Below are positions 8,239 to 17,025 of a stretch of DNA of 64,000 nt, piece after piece. Under the pieces are notes generated by a model that ran no database searches, had not been told where the DNA came from, and saw only the letters and a list, made by a program, of their open reading frames with translations. How positions within the stretch are numbered: position 1 is the first letter of the stretch; each line of letters starts with the position of its first letter. The DNA is taken from the NCBI GenBank assembly GCA_035493955.1, contig DATJHI010000004.1, positions 133,988-197,987 on the forward strand, read 5' to 3'. Origin of the DNA: NCED01 sp035493955. GTDB lineage: Bacteria > Pseudomonadota > Alphaproteobacteria > Caulobacterales > Caulobacteraceae. The translations under genes and the position numbers were made by a program.

Positions 8239-9096
8239 ATGCGGCCGGCCTGGCCCTTGTTGTTCGCAGCGCTGGCGATGATCCTCGGCGGCTGTGCGTC
8301 GTCAGGCGATCGACGGTGGGTCCGCGAGGGCTTCGACGCGGCCTGCCGATCCGACGCCGCGTTCATGGAGGCCGCGCGTCTGAACGCCGGCAGCCTCGAC
8401 GCCCTGGACTGGTCGCCGTTCGGGGCGCCTGAAAGGGGGTGGCGTGTCTATGCGCCCCGCGTCGCCCAGGAGGTCGTCAGCTATTGTGCGCCGGACAGCG
8501 GGGCCTTCGCCGCCGCCCTGGCCCGTTGGCAGGGCGCCCATGGCCTGGGACCTGATGGCGCCTTCAGCCCGCAGGCGTTCGCGATGATGAAGGACGCCTG
8601 GCAGGCGCGGCGGCCATTCCTCGCCCTGCGCGCCCAAGGGATTTGCCCGCCGCCGCCGGACGAGGCGACCTTGCGTCCGGTCGGGGTCGATGAGGCCGTC
8701 GAAGGCAAGACGGTGCTGTTGCGACCCGAGGCGCTGGGGGCCTTCGGGCGCCTGCGCGCGGCCGCCAAACGCGAACTGGGGTTGGACGCCCGGACCCTGG
8801 TGGTGTTTTCCGGCTACCGCAGTCCCGCGTATGACGACGAGCGCTGCGCGCGGGAACAGAACTGCCAGGGGGTGGTTCGGGCCCAGTGCTCCGCCCATCG
8901 CACGGGTCTGGCCCTCGACCTGACGCTAGGGGCCGCCCCCGGCTACGCCATCGATGCTTCGGACCTGCCGAACCGACTGTTCCAGTCCCAGACCGCGGCC
9001 TACCGCTGGCTCCTCGCCAGGGCCGGCCGGTTCGGCTTCGTCAATTATGCGTTCGAGCCCTGGCACTGGGAGTGGGCCGGCCCGGACTCCGACTGA
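8239..9096 (+). CDS. M15 (VanY/LAS-type) D-Ala-D-Ala carboxypeptidase-like lipoprotein
   Basis: A 285-residue lipoprotein: lipobox LGGC with Cys19 as the lipidated residue. A short peptidoglycan-binding-like repeat occupies about 88-120 (ARWQGAHGLGPDGAF). The C-terminal catalytic domain has the M15 zinc signature SAHRTGLALD (H220, D227) and EPWHWE (E273, H276), so it should be an active zinc DD- or LD-carboxypeptidase acting on cell-wall peptides. The start follows the aldolase stop by three bases, so it is probably co-transcribed, though a shared function is not obvious. Its last 52 bases overlap the convergent GGDEF-EAL gene. Confidence 0.85.
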   Translation: MRPAWPLLFAALAMILGGCASSGDRRWVREGFDAACRSDAAFMEAARLNAGSLDALDWSPFGAPERGWRVYAPRVAQEVVSYCAPDSGAFAAALARWQGAHGLGPDGAFSPQAFAMMKDAWQARRPFLALRAQGICPPPPDEATLRPVGVDEAVEGKTVLLRPEALGAFGRLRAAAKRELGLDARTLVVFSGYRSPAYDDERCAREQNCQGVVRAQCSAHRTGLALDLTLGAAPGYAIDASDLPNRLFQSQTAAYRWLLARAGRFGFVNYAFEPWHWEWAGPDSD

Positions 9097-10982
9097 GCCT
9101 GCGCCCGGTATTCGGGGGCGTCCAAGAGCCTGGTCACGTCGGCCGCCGTCATCGGTCGCCCGAAATGGTAGCCCTGCAGGGCGCCGCACCCGGCCGCGAT
9201 CAGCACCCCGCGCTGCTCCTCGGTCTCGACGCCCTCGGCGACGACGCTCATGCCGAGGGAAGCGGCCAGACGCGATACCGAGGCCACGATCACCGCCGAC
9301 TGGCGGTCGCGGGTGATGTTGTCGATGAACGACTTGTCGATCTTGATGCAGTCGATGGCGAACTGATTCAGGTAGACGAGGCTGGAGTAGCCGGTGCCGA
9401 AGTCGTCCAGGGCCACGCGCACGCCCGCGGCGCGCAGGATCTTCAGATTGCGGTCGGCGCGCTCGACGTCGTCGATGATGGCGGTTTCGGTCAGTTCAAT
9501 CTGGATGCGCTGCGGGGACAGGTCGGCGTCCGCGGCGTACTGCAGGATGCGGTCGGCGACGTTCTGGCGCAGGAACTGTCGGGCCGACAGGTTCACCGAG
9601 ACATAGGGGCCGTTCCAGCGACGGCAGTCCTTGAACGCCTGGCGGGTGATCCAGTCGCCGAGTTCGAGGATCAGCCCGGTCTCTTCGGCGACGGGGACGA
9701 ACTCCGCCGGCGAGATCGAGCCGTGTTCAGGGCTGTCCCAGCGGATCAGCGCCTCGAAGCCCTGGACCTTGCCGTCCTCGGCCTTGACGATGGGCTGGTA
9801 GACCATGGTGAACTGGCCGGTGTTCATGGCCCGCTCCAGGCCGCTCTCGATGGACAGGCGGTGCTTGGCCACCTTGTCCAGGGCGCTGTCGAACATCCGG
9901 TAGCGATTGCGGCCTTCGCGCTTGGCCGCGTAGAGCGCCAGGTCGGCGTGGTGCATCAGCTCAAGCTGGCTCTGGCTATTGCCCTGGTGGGCCACCCCGA
10001 TGGAAGCGCTCACCTGGATCTCGTGGCCGGAGATGCGCCGGCTCTGGGCGCAGACCCTCAGGATCAGGGCGCAGAACTCGGCGATGCCGACGTCGGTGGC
10101 CCCCTCGACGATGATGCCGAATTCGTCTCCGCCCAGCCGCGCCAGCACGTCGCCGGCCGGGATCACCGCCACCATGGCGGTGCAGATCTTGCGGACGAGG
10201 TCGTCGCCCGCGTTGTGGCCCAGGGTGTCGTTGACGTTCTTGAACCGGTCGAGGTCGATCAGCAGCACGGTCTGCTTCTGGCGGCTTCGGGCCAGACGTG
10301 CGGTCAGTTCGTCGACGAAGCCGGTGCGGTTGAGCACGCCGGTCAGACCGTCGTGCCGAGCCGCGTGCATGGCGATGTCCAGACGCGCCCGCAGTTCGGT
10401 CGCTTGCCGCTGCAGGCCGCTGATGGTGCGGCTCGCCGCTTCCTTGTCCTGCCGCGCGGCGCTGAGCGTCCGGTAGCGGTCGGCCACCGTCTGGATCGTC
10501 GCGGTCGCGTCTTTCCGATGCAGGGGGGCCAGGAGGAAGGTCAGCTTGTCGGGAGCGCCGGAGATCTGCAGGCAGGCCGCAAACACGGCGCCCTCGCGCC
10601 CGTCCGCCACCACCACCAGCTCGGCGTCCGGGTGCAGGGTCTTCACCCTCTGGATCTGGCGGGTGAGGTCCGTAGCGGGAAGGCCGCGGAAGTCGAACAC
10701 GAAGACGCCTGCCGGACGGCCGGAAAGCTGCGCCCGTTCCGCCTGCGTCAGGGCCTCGCTCGAGTCTTTGCAGCCGATCACGATCTCGCCCGGCAGGGCC
10801 TCGCGGACGAAGGCGGCGAAGGCGGCCGTCCCGTCACGCTGAGGGCAGACGATGATGATGGACAGGGGCGATTTGGACAGCGCCTGCAAGGCCGGCTCTG
10901 GGACGAGCGCGAACTGCGGATCCTGGAGCGAAGGCTCCGGAAGGGGGAAGGTTTGTCCTGACTCGGGGGCTGCTACTGACAT
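9045..10982 (-). CDS. Bifunctional GGDEF-EAL cyclic-di-GMP protein with receiver-like N terminus
   Basis: A 645-residue signalling protein. Residues about 40-165 resemble a receiver domain with D97 at the phospho-acceptor place, but the usual acidic pair on the first strand is missing (IIIVCPQRD), so it may be degenerate. GGDEF is intact (284-288) but the inhibitory RxxD site is PAGD, so product inhibition is unlikely. EAL is intact: E410-L412, N464, the ELTET strand, DDFGTG (526-531), K548 and E583. Both diguanylate cyclase and phosphodiesterase activities are possible. The ATG at 10982 is preferred over extensions reaching 11273, which run through a G-rich, non-conserved-looking stretch and the divergent promoter. 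Confidence 0.88.
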   Translation of the reverse strand: MSVAAPESGQTFPLPEPSLQDPQFALVPEPALQALSKSPLSIIIVCPQRDGTAAFAAFVREALPGEIVIGCKDSSEALTQAERAQLSGRPAGVFVFDFRGLPATDLTRQIQRVKTLHPDAELVVVADGREGAVFAACLQISGAPDKLTFLLAPLHRKDATATIQTVADRYRTLSAARQDKEAASRTISGLQRQATELRARLDIAMHAARHDGLTGVLNRTGFVDELTARLARSRQKQTVLLIDLDRFKNVNDTLGHNAGDDLVRKICTAMVAVIPAGDVLARLGGDEFGIIVEGATDVGIAEFCALILRVCAQSRRISGHEIQVSASIGVAHQGNSQSQLELMHHADLALYAAKREGRNRYRMFDSALDKVAKHRLSIESGLERAMNTGQFTMVYQPIVKAEDGKVQGFEALIRWDSPEHGSISPAEFVPVAEETGLILELGDWITRQAFKDCRRWNGPYVSVNLSARQFLRQNVADRILQYAADADLSPQRIQIELTETAIIDDVERADRNLKILRAAGVRVALDDFGTGYSSLVYLNQFAIDCIKIDKSFIDNITRDRQSAVIVASVSRLAASLGMSVVAEGVETEEQRGVLIAAGCGALQGYHFGRPMTAADVTRLLDAPEYRAQAQSESGPAHSQCQGSNA

Positions 10983-11171
10983 TGCGGGGCGACTATGGAG
11001 GCCTGGCCCGAACAATCCGCTAACGAGCGCCCTTAACGTCCCCCCCCCACAGCTTGTCATCCCCGTCGCGAAAGCGGCGTGGTCGATGCGGTGCAAAGGT
11101 AAAGAATCCGCGTGGCCTTTGCGTCCCATCGGCGCCAAGTTCGATCGTCGAGCCAGCCAGGAGAAACCAAG

Positions 11172-11639
11172 ATGCGTCGCACCGTCGTAGCCTTTGTCGC
11201 CCTCAGTCTGGCCGTTTCGGCCGGACCAGTTTTCGCCGCCTCCGCCAGTCCCATGGCCGCCTGCGCCGCTCAATGGCAGGCGATGAAGAAGGCCGGCACG
11301 GACAAGGGGACGACCTACAAGGTCTTTTCCAAGGACTGCATGTCCAAGGCCGCAGGTCCCGCTGCGCCGGCCAAGACGCCCTCCGCCCCATCAAGCACGA
11401 TGGCGAAGAAGACCGCCGCCACCCCGGCCCCCGTGGCCGCGGCGGCGCCGCCCGTGACGGCCAAGACGACCACGGCCAAGACCGCGACCAAGACCGTCAA
11501 ATCAGCCAAGGCGCCTAAGGCGGCCGACACCGACCCCACCGGCGCCACCGCCAACTGCAAGGACGGCACCTACAGCCATGCCAAGCAGCACTCCGGCTCC
11601 TGCGCCGGCCATGGCGGCGTCGCCAAGTTCCTGTCGTAG
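11172..11639 (+). CDS. Exported DUF3761-like small protein with Ala/Lys/Thr linker
   Basis: A 155-residue exported protein. A signal peptide covers about 1-22 (ending GPVFA). An N-terminal part with two Cys (AACAAQWQAMK ... SKDC) resembles short PsiF-like repeats common in alphaproteobacteria. Residues about 55-115 are a low-complexity Ala/Lys/Thr/Pro linker. The C-terminal domain (CKDGTYSHAKQHSGSCAGHGG) matches DUF3761, of unknown function, with conserved His, Cys and Gly. The start at 11172 has a Shine-Dalgarno (AGGAG) at good distance and begins the signal. It is divergent from the GGDEF-EAL gene. Confidence 0.78.
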   Translation: MRRTVVAFVALSLAVSAGPVFAASASPMAACAAQWQAMKKAGTDKGTTYKVFSKDCMSKAAGPAAPAKTPSAPSSTMAKKTAATPAPVAAAAPPVTAKTTTAKTATKTVKSAKAPKAADTDPTGATANCKDGTYSHAKQHSGSCAGHGGVAKFLS

Positions 11640-11839
11640 TTCGACTGAGAGCGGGACGTTCGGGCGGCGGCGCGGTAACCCGGCCCCGCCCCTCGCCCGC
11701 AATCGGCGGTCGCAGGGAGCCGGCGCCTTGGTTAAAAAAGCGCCGTCGGCGAGCGCCCAAACCGATCTGCGCCGATCAAATGTAAATGCCGCATGTGCGG
11801 GCCGTCGTACGGTCGAGGTCAGCTTTTTAGAGTTACGCC

Positions 11840-12052
11840 ATGGACCGTCGTCCCACCACGCTTGAACGTGCTTATGAACTGGCCGATTCTGGAGAGTGCG
11901 AGTCGGTGCACGAGATCAAGGTTCGACTGAAGGCGGAGCGCCTGCCGAACATAGAGGGGCATCTCTATGGTCCCTCGCTCCGGGCGGACCTTCAAAAGCG
12001 GTGTCTTGCCAATCGCGCCAATCCGCCCGTGTCGCCGGCGCCCAGGCGATAG
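11840..12052 (+). CDS. Small conserved-type protein, unknown function
   Basis: A 70-residue soluble protein opening MDRRPTTLERAYELADSGEC, followed by a segment HEIKVRLKAERL that looks like a short helical, possibly DNA-binding-like, unit, and GHLYGPSLRADLQ. Short proteins with this pattern recur in Caulobacterales and other alphaproteobacteria by my recollection, which is the reason to call it real; no function is known to me. It has its own AT-rich upstream region (11760-11835) and is convergent with the glycosyltransferase gene, 21 bases away. Confidence 0.6.
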   Translation: MDRRPTTLERAYELADSGECESVHEIKVRLKAERLPNIEGHLYGPSLRADLQKRCLANRANPPVSPAPRR

Positions 12053-12073
12053 GGCGGCCATAGCGCAGCTTAC

Positions 12074-13351
12074 TCATCCGGCCCAGAAATCGGTGCTGAA
12101 GGCGAGGGCGAAGACGGCCATGACCAGGACGTTGGCCAAGGTCCACAACCGGTCGAAGGCGAAGCTGCGGCCCCACCGGGCGGGGACAAGGTAGAGCGCT
12201 GGGACGCTGAGGACATAGCGGTGCATGCCCAGCGCGACGCCGCTGGTTAGGGCCACGCCAAGAATGGCGAGGCCGTAGAGCGCCAAGGCCTTGTCGGTGC
12301 GCAACTGGATCAGGCAAAGGAGCACCCCGATCGCGGTGCTGGCGAATTCGATCGCATAATAGGCCCGGGCCGGCGACGGACCGCTCCACAGCTCCGCCGC
12401 CGCGTCCTTCCAGGAGTCGAACGAGGCGGCGAGGGCGAAGACGGCGCGGCCGAAATAGTGCTCTTCGACCACGGCGAACCTTTGCCCGAACACGGCCCGC
12501 CAGGCGAGGTAGGCCAGCGCCGGCGAGGCGACAAGAGCGAGGGAGGCCGCCTCGCGCCACCGCGGATGGGCGACCAGCCGTCGCGCGCCGCCGTCCTCCC
12601 ACCAGCTCCAGAACAGGGGGATCACGAACAGGGCGCCGGTGGCCCGCGTCCAGGTGGCGGCGACGGCGAGCAGGGCCGCCCAGGCCAACCGTTTTCGACG
12701 CAGCAGCGCCAGGGCGGCGAAGCTGAGGCCGATGAACAGTCCCTCCGTATAGACTTGGGCCAGGAAGAAGCTGGCCGGCATGATCAGAAGATAGAAGGCC
12801 GCCCGGCCGGCTTCGGCCCTGTCGCCCTGCCGTTCGGCCAGATCGCCCAGGGCCAGCAAGGCGCAAAGCGTCCCCACCAAGGAAACCAGCACCCCCGCCA
12901 GGGCGGTCGCCGCAAGGGAATCGAAGCCTAGGGCCTGGAGGGGCCAGCCGACCAGCCGCATCGTCATCGGATAGACCGGGAAGAAGGCGTAGTTCAGCGA
13001 CACCCAGTCGGGGTGATCGCCCTTGGCGGCCAGCTTGGGGTCGCCGGGATCGGCGGTCGGCGCCACCGCCAGCATCCGCGGGTCGTCATAGCCCCCGGCG
13101 GCGATGGACAGATAATACTCGGAGTCCCAGGCCACGTGCTCGTTCATGAGCCGGCCCAGAAGATAGGGCTGGTTCGCGTGGCTGTCGGCGCGGGTCTCCG
13201 CCGGAGTCCAGGCTGTGGCGAAATCCGGCCGCCGGAGCGAAAGGCGCGCAGGGGCGAAGACCTGGAAGCCGCACATCAACACCGCCCAACCCAGCCAGAT
13301 CAACAGGCCTTGGCGAAGCATGAGCGGGATGGCGATCATGCGGCGGCTCAC
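12074..13351 (-). CDS. PIG-V-like mannosyltransferase-type membrane protein
   Basis: A 425-residue polytopic inner-membrane protein (about ten hydrophobic segments). The first periplasmic loop carries WDSEYYLSIAAGGYD and, further on, LNYAFFPVYPMTMRL, which match the lumenal loop signature of PIG-V/GPI-mannosyltransferase-II-like GT-C glycosyltransferases in bacteria. Such proteins use a polyprenyl-phosphate sugar donor; the acceptor is unknown. It lies 149 bases downstream of the acid phosphatase gene on the same strand and may be part of that transcript or separate. The 5' ATG is taken; an alternative ATG lies four codons in. Confidence 0.72.
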   Translation of the reverse strand: MSRRMIAIPLMLRQGLLIWLGWAVLMCGFQVFAPARLSLRRPDFATAWTPAETRADSHANQPYLLGRLMNEHVAWDSEYYLSIAAGGYDDPRMLAVAPTADPGDPKLAAKGDHPDWVSLNYAFFPVYPMTMRLVGWPLQALGFDSLAATALAGVLVSLVGTLCALLALGDLAERQGDRAEAGRAAFYLLIMPASFFLAQVYTEGLFIGLSFAALALLRRKRLAWAALLAVAATWTRATGALFVIPLFWSWWEDGGARRLVAHPRWREAASLALVASPALAYLAWRAVFGQRFAVVEEHYFGRAVFALAASFDSWKDAAAELWSGPSPARAYYAIEFASTAIGVLLCLIQLRTDKALALYGLAILGVALTSGVALGMHRYVLSVPALYLVPARWGRSFAFDRLWTLANVLVMAVFALAFSTDFWAG

Positions 13352-13500
13352 GCCTGCCCTCGGGCCCGGCGGATGCAGGCCAGGGATGGTTCCGATCGTC
13401 GCAAGGGTGCTTCGCGTCCCGTCGAAGGCGTGTGACCTTCGATGGCTTACCCTATCGACGCAACGCCGTCGCCACCGGACGAAGCGCCGAACAATCCGGC

Positions 13501-14238
13501 CTAGTTCGCGATCTTGGCGGCGCGCAGTTCAGCGTGGGCGGCGGCGAGCTTGGCCTGGAAGTCCGGGTTCTTCAGCATGGCGGTGACGAAGGCGGCGGCC
13601 AGGGCCTGGCTGGCCCGAGTGTCGGACGGGTAGTGCGACCCGCAGATTTCGCGGCTGTAGGCATAGTCGTCGGCGCGGGCCATCAGGTCGGGGGCCTTTT
13701 CCGGGATCAGCACGGCCAGGGTCATGCCCAGCGAATAGCCCAAGGTGGCGTGGCCGCTGGGGTAGGAGGTCAAGGGCTTGTCGTCCGGGTCGCAGGTCGG
13801 AATGGACGCGTCCACCGCCCAGGGCCGCTTGCGCGTGAATTTGTTCTTGCCGGCCGTGGCGGCGAGGCTGGCGTTGTCGGTGACGGCGGCCACCACCTCG
13901 GCCGTGGCCGGAAGCGTCGCCATGTCGAACTTCCACCCCAGGGTCGGGGCGTACATGGTCCAGTCCTCATGCTCGTCGTCCCATTGGGCCTGGGTGAACC
14001 GGTCGATTGTGCGGCCGGCGGTCAGCCGATGCAGTTCGGCGAGTTCGGCCTTGTTGACGTCCGAACCGTCCGCGGGCGGCGCCGGGATCAGGCGGCTGGG
14101 ATCGATGTCAGCCGGCGTCAGATAACGCAGGACCTTGGCCCGCGCCGGCGCGGGGGCGCCGGGAGCCTGACCAAGGGCAGGTGCGCTCAGGGCCAGGACC
14201 GTGGCGGAGACCGCCATGAGCAACGAGGTACGGTTCAT
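13501..14238 (-). CDS. phoN: Class A non-specific acid phosphatase (PAP2 superfamily), periplasmic
   Basis: A 245-residue exported phosphatase. A signal peptide spans about 1-23 (LALSAPALGQA). The PAP2/class A tripartite motif is complete: K131-x6-R138P, PSGH (160-163) and SREICGSHYPSD (195-206) with the nucleophilic His202. It should hydrolyse phosphomonoesters in the periplasm at low pH. It begins 23 bases after the stop of the TonB-dependent receptor gene, so the two form an operon: a receptor plus an ester-cleaving enzyme, suggesting capture and dephosphorylation of an organic phosphate. The symbol reflects the family, not an assayed orthologue. Confidence 0.88.
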   Translation of the reverse strand: MNRTSLLMAVSATVLALSAPALGQAPGAPAPARAKVLRYLTPADIDPSRLIPAPPADGSDVNKAELAELHRLTAGRTIDRFTQAQWDDEHEDWTMYAPTLGWKFDMATLPATAEVVAAVTDNASLAATAGKNKFTRKRPWAVDASIPTCDPDDKPLTSYPSGHATLGYSLGMTLAVLIPEKAPDLMARADDYAYSREICGSHYPSDTRASQALAAAFVTAMLKNPDFQAKLAAAHAELRAAKIAN

Positions 14239-14261
14239 GACGATCTCCTTCGGGACGAGGG

Positions 14262-16706
14262 CTAGAACACGGCCTTGGCGGTGAATTGGTAGCTGCGGCC
14301 GGTCTGGTAGCTGGGCGTGTTCGCCCCGCCGCCTTGGGCCACGGTCAGAGCCGGCAGGTTGGTGCCGGGGACCAACGCTTTTCCTTTGAAGGCGGTGATG
14401 TCGGTCTTGTCGAACAAGTTCAGGAGCTGGAGTTCGAAGCTGAAACGACCGATCCGGTAGGTGGTGCTGAGGTTGGCTTCGCTCCAGGCATGCAGCTTGG
14501 CCGTCGGGGGCGTGGTCCCGGAGGCGGCGTTGGCGAACTGCGGTCCCGTGAGCTTGTCGGTCAGGGCGACGACGACGGCGTCGTCATCGGCGAACAGGTT
14601 ATTATGCTCGAAGCGCGCGCCCAGGCCTGCGGTCCAGAACGGAGCCTTGGCCAATTGGCGGCCGTTGTAACCGGGGTTGAAGGGATCGTCCTTGCCCACG
14701 GCGCTGTTGAGCGCCCCGTTGCCGAACAGGCTGAACTCCTTGTTCACCGCGTAAGTGACCTGGGCCTCGATTCCCTTGTAGGTCGCGCCGCCGAAGTTGG
14801 TCTCGTAGGTTTCGTTGGTGGCCGGATCGGTCAGGCTTTGGATCTTGTGCTTGAAGTCGATGTAATAGATGTCGCCATCGAAGGTCAGGTTGGCGCGGCT
14901 GAACACGGTGCCCAGCTGGTAGTTGGTCGATTCCTGCGGCACCACCTTCTGCTGCAGCGGGTTGTTCACGTAGAGCGAGCTGATGTTGGGAACCAGGAAG
15001 CCCTGGGCGAACTGGGCGTAGACCGACCATGTCGGCTGGATGCGATAGTTCACGGTGAGGAAGGGCAGGGCCTTGGTGTAGGTGTTCTCGGTGTAGGACG
15101 GTTGCAGCGAACCGCTGATCGCCAGCACCGGAGCGTGCACATAGAGCTGGAAGTGGACGTACTTGGCGCCCGGCGTGACGGTCAGTTGGTCGGTCGGCCG
15201 CCATTCGAACTGGGCGAACAGTTGATACTGATGCCAGCCCGAATATTCGAGATAGGCGAGGTTGAGCGGAACCTGGCAGGCGCCGTTGTAGGTCTTGCCC
15301 GGTGCGACCTGGACGCCATAAGTCAGCTGGTTGCTGCAGCCTGAGGGGCCGGGGAAGAGGGCGGCCTTTTCGCGGTAGTCGGGACGGTTGGTGACGAGGT
15401 CGATGTCGTAGCGGTGGCGATTGGTCTTGGTCCACTCGTACATGCCGCCGACCGTGGCCGTGCCGACGCCGAAGTCCTTGGTGAACTTCAGGGTGTCGCC
15501 GTAGACCCGGTACCAGTTGAATTTCAGATAGCCCGGGATGCCGGCGGTCTTGGCCGAGGACGGATAACCCGAGCCGCCGGCGGGATAGGCGCCTTGGGTC
15601 AGGATGACCGTGTTGGCCGCGGCCAGGGCGGCGGCGCCGAGGGTGTTGTCGGCCGCGCCGTTGAAGGCCGACTTGGTCTTGTTGCTGTACCAGTAGGTAT
15701 AGGAGGTGTTGTCCACCTTGAGCCCGTCGCCCAGGTCGGCGTTTTCGCGGACGTAGCCGAACTCGGTCTCCTTCTTGGTGTAGTTGTAGTCCTTGAAGGT
15801 CGCCAGGCGTGGGTCGTTGCTGAGGCCGAAGCGCTTACCATAGGCTTCGGTCTGGGCGACCGTGGCCGGGGTGACGCTGTCGCTCTGGTAGTAGTCGTCG
15901 TAGTTGTGGGTATAGAGGGCGGTCACCGAAACCTTGTCGGTGATCGGGATCATACCCTTGATGAACTGGTTGTTGCCTGCGCTCGGGCTGTTGGTCAGGT
16001 AGCCCTTGGTCGAATATTCCATCGCGTTGAAGACGAAGTTGGCGCCTTTCAGCTTGTCGACCGGGCCGGTCGCGACGGTGGTCACCGCCTGGTAGGTGCC
16101 GAAGCTGCCCACGGTCGCGGTCTGGCGCGCCGTCAGGTGGTCTTCGAAGGGCAGGGAGAACAGGTTCACCGAGCCCCCGAAATTGGCCTGGCCGAGGTCG
16201 GCGGCCTGGCCGGGACCGCGGTCGATGACGATCCCGCCGATGGTCGAGGATGGGAAGAACGAGTTGGCGTGGTGGCTCGGCCCGTTGGTGTCGCCCCAGG
16301 CGATGCCGTCGTAGGTGATGTTGAACTCACCGTCCTGGAAGCCGCGCAGGGTGATCTTCGAGCCGTCGGTGGCGCCCGGTCCATTGGGATTGCCGGTCGT
16401 GGCCATCGAAGGGGCCAGGATGGCGGAGGTGGTGAAGTCGCCGACGCGCGGGGCCGATTCCTCGATGAACCTGCGGGTGATCACCGCTTGGGGCTCGGTG
16501 GCGCTGAGCGAAGAGCTCACCGGCGCGACCTGGGCCGCCTGGTTCTTCGCGGTCGTCACGACCACCGCATCGACTTCCTTTTCGGTCGGTCCCACGGTCG
16601 TGGTCTCGGCGGCGAGGGCGTGGCTGGCGATGGCCAAGCTCAGGCTAAGGGCGAGGAATGAGCAGGAGGCGAGAGCCTCCGCCCTTGGGCGAGTGCGCGT
16701 AGACAT
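14262..16706 (-). CDS. TonB-dependent outer-membrane receptor
   Basis: An 814-residue TonB-dependent receptor. Signal peptide about 1-32 (LSIAIASHALA-type end), a short TonB-box-like stretch near EVDAVVVTTAKN (45-56), a plug domain with GSKITLRGFQDGEFNITYDGI (about 113-135) and a 22-strand-type barrel ending in YQFTAKAVF with a C-terminal Phe. The plug style (FNITYDGIAWGD ... HHANSFFPSSTIGGIVIDRGPGQ) is that of the Fe-siderophore/cobalamin-like group, but the ligand is not identifiable. It leads an operon with the acid phosphatase just downstream, so a phosphorylated compound is a reasonable guess. Divergent from the response regulator at 17026. Confidence 0.9.
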   Translation of the reverse strand: MSTRTRPRAEALASCSFLALSLSLAIASHALAAETTTVGPTEKEVDAVVVTTAKNQAAQVAPVSSSLSATEPQAVITRRFIEESAPRVGDFTTSAILAPSMATTGNPNGPGATDGSKITLRGFQDGEFNITYDGIAWGDTNGPSHHANSFFPSSTIGGIVIDRGPGQAADLGQANFGGSVNLFSLPFEDHLTARQTATVGSFGTYQAVTTVATGPVDKLKGANFVFNAMEYSTKGYLTNSPSAGNNQFIKGMIPITDKVSVTALYTHNYDDYYQSDSVTPATVAQTEAYGKRFGLSNDPRLATFKDYNYTKKETEFGYVRENADLGDGLKVDNTSYTYWYSNKTKSAFNGAADNTLGAAALAAANTVILTQGAYPAGGSGYPSSAKTAGIPGYLKFNWYRVYGDTLKFTKDFGVGTATVGGMYEWTKTNRHRYDIDLVTNRPDYREKAALFPGPSGCSNQLTYGVQVAPGKTYNGACQVPLNLAYLEYSGWHQYQLFAQFEWRPTDQLTVTPGAKYVHFQLYVHAPVLAISGSLQPSYTENTYTKALPFLTVNYRIQPTWSVYAQFAQGFLVPNISSLYVNNPLQQKVVPQESTNYQLGTVFSRANLTFDGDIYYIDFKHKIQSLTDPATNETYETNFGGATYKGIEAQVTYAVNKEFSLFGNGALNSAVGKDDPFNPGYNGRQLAKAPFWTAGLGARFEHNNLFADDDAVVVALTDKLTGPQFANAASGTTPPTAKLHAWSEANLSTTYRIGRFSFELQLLNLFDKTDITAFKGKALVPGTNLPALTVAQGGGANTPSYQTGRSYQFTAKAVF

Positions 16707-17025
16707 GGATAGACCCCCTTGATGAACGAGTGGCCGGGGATTGGAACCACCGCCTGGCGCCGCCTTCGTTTCGCGGGGTGCAATAATCGAGGCTGTCCGA
16801 TTTTTCCCGTGAAGTGTTTGTGAAAGAAACGTTGGGAAACTGTGATCTTTCTGGCGACGCAGGAGTGGGATAGGCCGGATTTAATGCCTATACGGACGAT
16901 TTTTATCTGACGATTTCTTGTATTTTCGAGAACTGTCGGAGTGATGGTGAAGGCGCCGCCGGTGCGGCCGGGCGTCAGGCGATGACCGCTTGCCCAATCG
17001 GCCTGGCTACGCCCAAATCGCGCGC
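16707..17025. promoter_or_regulatory. Divergent promoter region between TonB receptor and two-component system
   Basis: A 319-base intergenic region with an AT-rich core (about 16790-16935). It contains AAAC at 16827-16830 and 16837-16840, a direct repeat with 10-base period of the kind bound by OmpR-type regulators. It also holds CTGTGAT at 16840-16846 and CTGGCGA at 16851-16857, 11 bases apart, which matches the Pho-box layout (CTGTCAT twice) at 10 of 14 positions. Both are suggestive only. A TTG at 16990 could extend the response regulator by 12 codons but has no support. Confidence 0.45.

Noticed and set aside
16840..16857. A firm Pho box
   Set aside because: Only 10 of 14 core positions match and the second half is weak; kept as a hypothesis inside the operon finding rather than a feature of its own.
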